DNA of 34,681 nucleotides from an uncultured Sulfolobales archaeon. Its GTDB lineage: Archaea; Thermoproteota; Thermoprotei_A; Sulfolobales; NBVN01. Position numbers and translations under genes: made by a program. Location: contig CALIBI010000043.1 of NCBI GenBank assembly GCA_938045815.1, forward strand, positions 1-34,681, read 5' to 3'. This document shows positions 30,271 through 34,681 of the stretch, one piece after another. Each line of letters begins with the position of its first letter. Position 1 is the stretch's first letter. The notes under the pieces are model-generated. The model ran no database searches. It saw nothing but the letters and a program-made list of their open reading frames with translations, and was not told the DNA's origin.

Positions 30271-32343
30271 TCAGCAATAAATAATGAAGCCATATTCTTT
30301 GAAGAACAGCTTATCTTCAGTAACATCAACTCTCCTAGACATGACAGGGCTTAAACCACCTAGTACCTTATTAATCGAGGAAGGCTCCTCAGACACGTTA
30401 ACGATTATTAGTGCTTGGTCCGAGCTCAGATACCTACTTATTATTAGTAGGTCTCCAGCTCTACCCATACTCATTAAGCCTTTCCTCATGAGTGAGCAAT
30501 TACTTCTCACTCTAATTAGTTCCTTAATTAGCTTAAGGAGTTCCTTATCCCACATACTCTCATCCCATATCATGCCTCTCCTATTATCTGGATCCCCATC
30601 ACCGACCATCCCTATCTCATCCCCGTAATATAGTGAAGGAGAGCCAGCTAGACTAAACAAGAGCACGTAAGCGATTTCTAGTCTGAGCGGGTCCCCCAAC
30701 AGAGTCTTTACGCGTGGTGTGTCGTGCGAACCCAGCAAATTATATAGTGAGAGACTCTTGAGTGGTGAGAGTACGGAATACCTACTCATTGAGGAATTTA
30801 TGAAGTAGTTCAAGTCTGCCGTACCGTTAAGGAGCATTAAAACGTCTCTCATGAAGCCGTAATTCATGAGGGAATCGTAGCGTCCACTAGTCAGTAGTTC
30901 TTCCAGGTAAGTAGGATCACTCGTGGCTTCGCCTAAGAGCAACGCATCCCTCTTCCTAACTTCTAGTTCTTTCTTAAGCACCTCAACAAATTCTGGAGGT
31001 AGTGCCTGCCCCACATCCATTCTGAATCCGTCAACACCTACGCTTAGCCAGAAATCAATGACTTTAGACACATACTCTCTCACATAATCATTCAAGACAT
31101 TTAGTTTAGGCATGACCTTAACATTGAGAAACGTTTCGTAAGGAACATCACCCAACCTGGATATAGAGTTACGTAAATCAACACAACTAATCACACCCTC
31201 CACGAAGTCCTTAACTAACTTAACGAGAACCTCACTAGGTTCTTGATGAAAGTAGTAGAGGTCGCGATACTCTCTACTCAAGACTGCCTTAACGAATAAC
31301 TCGTTACATACTGACGTGTGATGTACTGGGAGATCAATAATAACCTTAATATTGAGTTTCTTAGCCTTACTAAGGAGTTCTTGAAAGAGTCTCAAGTCAC
31401 CTAGTTTAGGGTCTATGCTAAAGTAGTCTTCCACGTCGTATCTATGGTAAGAGGGAGACTTAAATATTGGTGTTAGGTATAGTGTCTCAACACCTAAGCT
31501 ACTAATATAGTCTAGTGAGTCAATAACCCCTTTTAAGTTCCCTCCCAAGAAGCCGTGAGGTCTTGGGGTAATACCCCACTCTAAGTAATGGTTGGCTTCA
31601 CCTACGCCAGATTTTCTGAAGCTATCAGGGAATATCAGGTAGTACGTAGTGCCTAAATACCAGGGAGATCCAGCCACTACACCACCTGAGAAACTAATGA
31701 GTTCCTCGCTACCCAAACCTTCACTACCGTACGTCAGTAATTCCCCGCTCCTCGTCTTAACAAGAAACTCGTAACGGATATTCTCAGGCGTGACTTCAGG
31801 CATGACTACCTCGTGAATGTCGTAATAACCTACGCGACCTACTTTACTTCCTCTGATGAATTTCTTCGAATTATTTACTAATACCTCAGCATAGCACTCC
31901 TCAATAATTCTTGAGTGTGTTCTAAGCCTCAATACTAGGCTGCCCTCATATATTGAGGCGTAGGACGGGTCTGCAGGTAAGTGTATCACGTGCCACGGCT
32001 TAATAGATTCGGGGTTTTCCTCACCTAACCTAGCAATAGATACTGTGACTTCGTAGTCTTTATTTTCTGGGAAGGGTCTTAAGCGAGCTTTCTCAGGGTT
32101 TTCAGGATCTAGAACGACTTCAGAGTTGTTTACTACGAAGACATAGGGGTACTCACCATCCCACACTCTAACTTCAATACTCCAGCGACTACCCTTCTTA
32201 GAAAGCCTGAAGTAGTTTGGAGCAAAGGATGTGAAGTGTGATGATAAGTAGGCATTCACATAATTCGAGTCAGGTATTGAGAAAATAACGATTAGTCTGC
32301 CATAATGTGGCCCTAGTCTCTCCCGCCCTACCACCTCGTACAT
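30271..32343 (-). CDS. GH13 alpha-glucan hydrolase (neopullulanase/cyclomaltodextrinase-like)
   Basis: A 690-residue GH13 enzyme. About 220 N-terminal residues form beta-rich domains with no signal peptide. Catalytic motifs follow: IDLPVHHTS (Asp337 to His342, region I), GFRMDVGQAL with the nucleophile Asp443 (region II), LLGEATSD with the acid/base Glu472 (region III) and LLGSHDTPR with Asp541 (region IV). YYGDEIGMVGDGDPDNRR is the typical GH13 loop after the barrel. A C-terminal beta domain ends the protein. It cleaves alpha-1,4 and perhaps alpha-1,6 bonds in maltodextrins or cyclodextrins in the cytoplasm. It converges on GH57 within 11 bp and lies downstream of a MalK-type ATPase on the same strand, which supports use of imported oligosaccharides. 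Confidence 0.9.
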   Translation of the reverse strand: MYEVVGRERLGPHYGRLIVIFSIPDSNYVNAYLSSHFTSFAPNYFRLSKKGSRWSIEVRVWDGEYPYVFVVNNSEVVLDPENPEKARLRPFPENKDYEVTVSIARLGEENPESIKPWHVIHLPADPSYASIYEGSLVLRLRTHSRIIEECYAEVLVNNSKKFIRGSKVGRVGYYDIHEVVMPEVTPENIRYEFLVKTRSGELLTYGSEGLGSEELISFSGGVVAGSPWYLGTTYYLIFPDSFRKSGVGEANHYLEWGITPRPHGFLGGNLKGVIDSLDYISSLGVETLYLTPIFKSPSYHRYDVEDYFSIDPKLGDLRLFQELLSKAKKLNIKVIIDLPVHHTSVCNELFVKAVLSREYRDLYYFHQEPSEVLVKLVKDFVEGVISCVDLRNSISRLGDVPYETFLNVKVMPKLNVLNDYVREYVSKVIDFWLSVGVDGFRMDVGQALPPEFVEVLKKELEVRKRDALLLGEATSDPTYLEELLTSGRYDSLMNYGFMRDVLMLLNGTADLNYFINSSMSRYSVLSPLKSLSLYNLLGSHDTPRVKTLLGDPLRLEIAYVLLFSLAGSPSLYYGDEIGMVGDGDPDNRRGMIWDESMWDKELLKLIKELIRVRSNCSLMRKGLMSMGRAGDLLIISRYLSSDQALIIVNVSEEPSSINKVLGGLSPVMSRRVDVTEDKLFFKEYGFIIYC

Positions 32344-32396
32344 GATTCATCGTTAGCTAATCAACGCTAGTATTAAAAGCATTGAGTCGTGAGTAG

Positions 32397-33488
32397 CTAG
32401 ATGAGTTCTCCCGTATTAGGGTCGAAGAACTTTATTCTCTCTCTAACAAATTTTACTTTCACTTTACTCCCTATGCTGTATAGCTTGCTGCCGTGCGTCC
32501 TGCTCTTAATTATGTTATTAGATAGCTTAAGAGTTACTATGGTTTCAGAACCTAGGGGTTCTGAAACAACGACTTCAGCATCTGCGTCGTGAGACCCGTC
32601 ATCAACTAGTAAAACGTCTTCAGGCCTCACACCGAACACTACTTCCCTACCTACGTACTGTCTCAAACCACCTACTTCGGGGAGTCCTGAGAGATTAAGT
32701 ACGTAATTACCTATCCTGACCTTAGGATCGTTACTCTCTACTCTGGCATTCATGAAGTTCATTCCGGGAGATCCTATGAAGCTAGCTACGAACATGTTTT
32801 TCGGATTGCTGTATAGCTCGAGAGGCTTACCTACCTGGAAGACCTTACCGTAATTCATTACCGCTATCCTGTCAGCTAAAGTCATCGCTTCAATCTGGTC
32901 GTGCGTCACGTATATCGTGGTGACTTTGAGCTTCAATTGTAGCTTCTTTATCTCAGCTCTCATCTCGGTTCTGAGCTTAGCGTCTATGTTGCTTAACGGT
33001 TCGTCAAGAAGCCACACGTTAGGTTCTCTGACTAAAGCTCTGGCGAGCGCGACTCTCTGTTGCTGACCGCCGGAAAGCTGTGCTGGCTTCCTATTGAGTA
33101 GTTCAGAAATCTTAAGTAACTCAGCGACCTCCATAACCTTACGGTGTATATCCGCCTTACTTAGCCTTAATTCTTTCCTCCTAACCATTAAAGGAAAAGC
33201 AATATTGTCGTAGACACTCATGTGGGGGTATAGAGCGTAATTCTGGAAAACCATCGCGACATTTCTCTCCTTAGGTGTCTTATAATTCACTACAGCATCA
33301 TCGATTCTTATCTCGCCTTCTTCAGGTACTTCTAGACCAGCTATAAGTCTAAGAGTTGTTGTTTTTCCTGAACCTGAAGGACCTAACAAAACGAAAAACT
33401 CACCGTCCTCTATGTTTAGGTTGACCCTACTTACAGCCTCTACCCTACCATATTTCTTAGTCACGTTAACTAGAGAAACTCTAGACAC
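32397..33488 (-). CDS. MalK/UgpC-type ABC transporter ATP-binding protein
   Basis: A 363-residue carbohydrate (CUT1-type) ABC ATPase: Walker A GPSGSGKTT (36-44), Q-loop FQNYALYPHM, LSGGQQQRVALARAL signature, Walker B WLLDEPLSNID, switch THDQ, then a TOBE domain with FGVRPEDV and SEPLGSETIVTL. Such ATPases energise uptake of maltodextrins, other sugars or glycerol phosphate. No permease or binding protein is visible, so the partners are elsewhere or beyond the window, or the ATPase is shared among several importers, as is known for MalK/MsiK-type proteins. GTG start with GGGTG upstream. It lies downstream of a surface carbohydrate-binding-type gene and upstream of GH13. Confidence 0.92.
   Translation of the reverse strand: MSRVSLVNVTKKYGRVEAVSRVNLNIEDGEFFVLLGPSGSGKTTTLRLIAGLEVPEEGEIRIDDAVVNYKTPKERNVAMVFQNYALYPHMSVYDNIAFPLMVRRKELRLSKADIHRKVMEVAELLKISELLNRKPAQLSGGQQQRVALARALVREPNVWLLDEPLSNIDAKLRTEMRAEIKKLQLKLKVTTIYVTHDQIEAMTLADRIAVMNYGKVFQVGKPLELYSNPKNMFVASFIGSPGMNFMNARVESNDPKVRIGNYVLNLSGLPEVGGLRQYVGREVVFGVRPEDVLLVDDGSHDADAEVVVSEPLGSETIVTLKLSNNIIKSRTHGSKLYSIGSKVKVKFVRERIKFFDPNTGELI
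32542..32567. repeat. Perfect 11-bp inverted repeat inside the MalK-type gene
   Basis: GTTTCAGAACC (32542-32552) and GGTTCTGAAAC (32557-32567) are exact reverse complements around a 4-nt TAGG loop. It encodes the conserved SEPLGSET stretch of the TOBE domain, whose Ser-Glu repeats make the symmetry partly a result of codon choice. Strong hairpin potential in mRNA. Confidence 0.8.
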
Positions 33489-33510
33489 TCTTACACCCTA
33501 ACAAAAATGC

Positions 33511-33550
33511 GTTAAGTAAAATTAAAAACCTTTTGTGATCTAAAAACCAA
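33511..33550 (-). terminator. T-rich terminator and promoter between surface protein and MalK-type genes
   Basis: On the minus strand the gap after the surface protein stop contains GGTTTTTAGATC and then GGTTTTTAATTTTAC. The T-runs suit termination. TTTTTAATTTTAC near 33517-33528 also suits a TATA box about 35 nt before GTG 33488, so MalK may have its own promoter. Confidence 0.45.
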
Positions 33551-33558
33551 CTATGGGA

Positions 33559-34599
33559 TTACTTCTTCTTTCTTAAGAAGACGTACCCTATGAGAATACC
33601 TAAAACTAATAGTATCACGCCAACAGCTATGGTTGTTGTCCAGTCTGTAACGTACTCTGGGACTGTTGTCGGGACTATCGTAGTGGTTGTTATTAATCTG
33701 GTTTCCGTGGTTGTGGCAGTGGTTGTGACAGTCTTAGTTACTGGTTGAGGTGGTGGTGCTGGAACCCCCTCAACCACGGCCGGAGTCCCCTCAAGTGTTC
33801 CAGGATCTACTCTGTAGGAAGTTAACATAGCGTATTGTGCTTCAGCTGTGGGTGCTAGGAGGTCTATGACTAGGGGAGCTACGCTAGCGGCGAGAGCGTA
33901 TGTATCCGCACCACCAAACTTCCACTCTTCGGCAGCTAACCCGACAGCTCTTAACTTACTTGCTTCAAAACCGTCGTAGCCGGACACCGTAACCACGTAC
34001 TTCCAGTCAGCTATGTTTTCAACATCTGCCAGTATTGAGGTACTTATTAACGCTACTATGGCGTTTAGTGAGGTGTCTGTGTAGACCGTGAAGTCTGTTT
34101 CTCCAGCCTTAGCTACTAGCGTGCCTGATGCGTCGTAAATCGCTGATACCTGACCTTGAGGTGCTGGCTCCTCACCCCACCCAGGAGTCAGTAGTACGGC
34201 GTAGTGCCAAGCGTAATCATCAGCTATAGTGACCCTCAGACCGTACGTGGAGGTATTCGTGACTCCTGAAGCAGTGGTCCTCACGTAAATCTGCACATGC
34301 TGTAAGCAGAAGCCTGCAGGACCATTCCAAGGATTACCTCCTAAGTCCCTCAAGAACACGAGCAGAGCCACGTGCGTAGAGTTCTTCATAACCATAAACC
34401 CAGTCAGGTCGAAGACCCCCGACCTAAAAACAGCATTAGTAGGGTATGTGTAGTTGCCAGTACCCTTATCATCACCTACAGGATCCGAAGCGCTAAACAC
34501 TACAACCATCGGCTCCTGAGAGTAAGCAACTCCAGCTAACAACACTGAAGTCAAAACCAAGACCAAGAGACCTAAAACACCAACAACCCTACTCAACAT
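33559..34599 (-). CDS. Surface-anchored Glucodextran_C-like carbohydrate-binding protein
   Basis: About 346 residues. A signal peptide (VVGVLGLLVLVLTSVLLAGVAYS) precedes a domain with SDPVGDDKGTGNYTYPTNAVF and NPWNGPAGFCLQHVQIY. These are the hallmark segments of the SLH-like C-terminal module of glucodextranase (Glucodextran_C), which here stands alone without any glycosidase domain. A Pro segment and a Thr-rich stalk (about 283-318, likely O-glycosylated) lead to one membrane helix (AVGVILLVLGILIGYVFL) and a terminal RKKK. It should sit outside the cell, bound to membrane or S-layer. GAGGTG (34604-34609) lies 4 nt before ATG 34599, which I prefer over TTG 34611. The MalK-type ATPase gene follows, suggesting a role in polysaccharide capture. 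Confidence 0.75.
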   Translation of the reverse strand: MLSRVVGVLGLLVLVLTSVLLAGVAYSQEPMVVVFSASDPVGDDKGTGNYTYPTNAVFRSGVFDLTGFMVMKNSTHVALLVFLRDLGGNPWNGPAGFCLQHVQIYVRTTASGVTNTSTYGLRVTIADDYAWHYAVLLTPGWGEEPAPQGQVSAIYDASGTLVAKAGETDFTVYTDTSLNAIVALISTSILADVENIADWKYVVTVSGYDGFEASKLRAVGLAAEEWKFGGADTYALAASVAPLVIDLLAPTAEAQYAMLTSYRVDPGTLEGTPAVVEGVPAPPPQPVTKTVTTTATTTETRLITTTTIVPTTVPEYVTDWTTTIAVGVILLVLGILIGYVFLRKKK

Positions 34600-34628
34600 A
34601 ACACACCTCAATATAACATTAAAGCTAA

Positions 34629-34647
34629 GGTTAATAAATTTAAATGA
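34629..34647 (-). promoter_or_regulatory. TATA-like promoter of the surface protein gene
   Basis: The minus strand reads CATTTAAATTTATTAACC in this interval. A start point near 34610-34616 would leave a short leader with GAGGTG. AT-rich sequence continues to the window end, with another TTTATAAAAC near 34658-34669. Confidence 0.45.
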
Positions 34648-34681
34648 TTAAGGTAAAGTTTTATAAAGGATTAAGTGAAAG

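Overview
The window looks like a chromosomal segment of a hyperthermophilic, anaerobic archaeon of the Thermoproteota (Crenarchaeota). My best guess is Desulfurococcales or a relative, inferred from gene content rather than any rRNA. The evidence is archaeal NAC, a KH-less aCPSF2-type beta-CASP nuclease, two tungsten aldehyde:ferredoxin oxidoreductases (AORs) with maturation genes, an Aeropyrum-type O-phosphoserine sulfhydrylase with an N-terminal extra domain, GH57/GH13 alpha-glucan enzymes, GAGGTGAT-type ribosome-binding sites, TTTATA-type promoters and many GTG/TTG starts. I see no rRNA, tRNA, CRISPR array, insertion sequence or integrase. No gene-free stretch exceeds about 180 bp.

Layout. 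1-2386 (+): end of a 4Fe-4S ferredoxin subunit, an AOR, and a MoaD-like sulfur carrier. 2408-5455 (-): a FucI/AraA-fold isomerase-like protein, a small Fe-S winged-helix regulator and aCPSF2. 5526-6637: NAC (+) and an XRE-family regulator (-). 6806-11459: three adjacent amidohydrolases (MTA/SAH deaminase, adenine deaminase, and a dihydroorotase/allantoinase-like protein). 11468-14739 (-): an EndoIII-like HhH protein, a ThiF/MoeB E1, a YjbQ protein and an O-phosphoserine sulfhydrylase-like enzyme. 14879-18058: a second AOR diverging from its presumed radical-SAM maturase. 18222-20364 (-): a sugar nucleotidyltransferase and a ROK glucokinase. 20491-23626: a divergent metal ABC transporter (ATPase on -; binding protein, permease and a NikR-like regulator on +). 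23651-26265 (-): a coiled-coil protein, RibB and an MFS transporter. 26330-34599: a lone Cas4-like nuclease, a maltokinase-like kinase, a GH57 glucanotransferase, a GH13 enzyme, a MalK-type ATPase and a cell-surface Glucodextran_C-like protein.

How the genes fit together. The AORs, MoaD, MoeB-like E1 and radical-SAM maturase form a tungstopterin/aldehyde oxidation theme. The purine deaminases form a nucleobase salvage theme. GH57, GH13, the maltokinase-like kinase, glucokinase, sugar nucleotidyltransferase, MalK and the surface protein form an alpha-glucan uptake and turnover theme.

The observations most worth a second look are these: crossed divergent metal-transporter promoters flanking a TGTGCACA palindrome next to a NikR-like gene; a predicted CTG start (or one-base frameshift) in the MFS gene; loss of the catalytic Asp in the EndoIII-like protein; loss of canonical metal ligands in the metal-binding protein; a solo Cas4; and a catalytic-domain-free Glucodextran_C surface protein.
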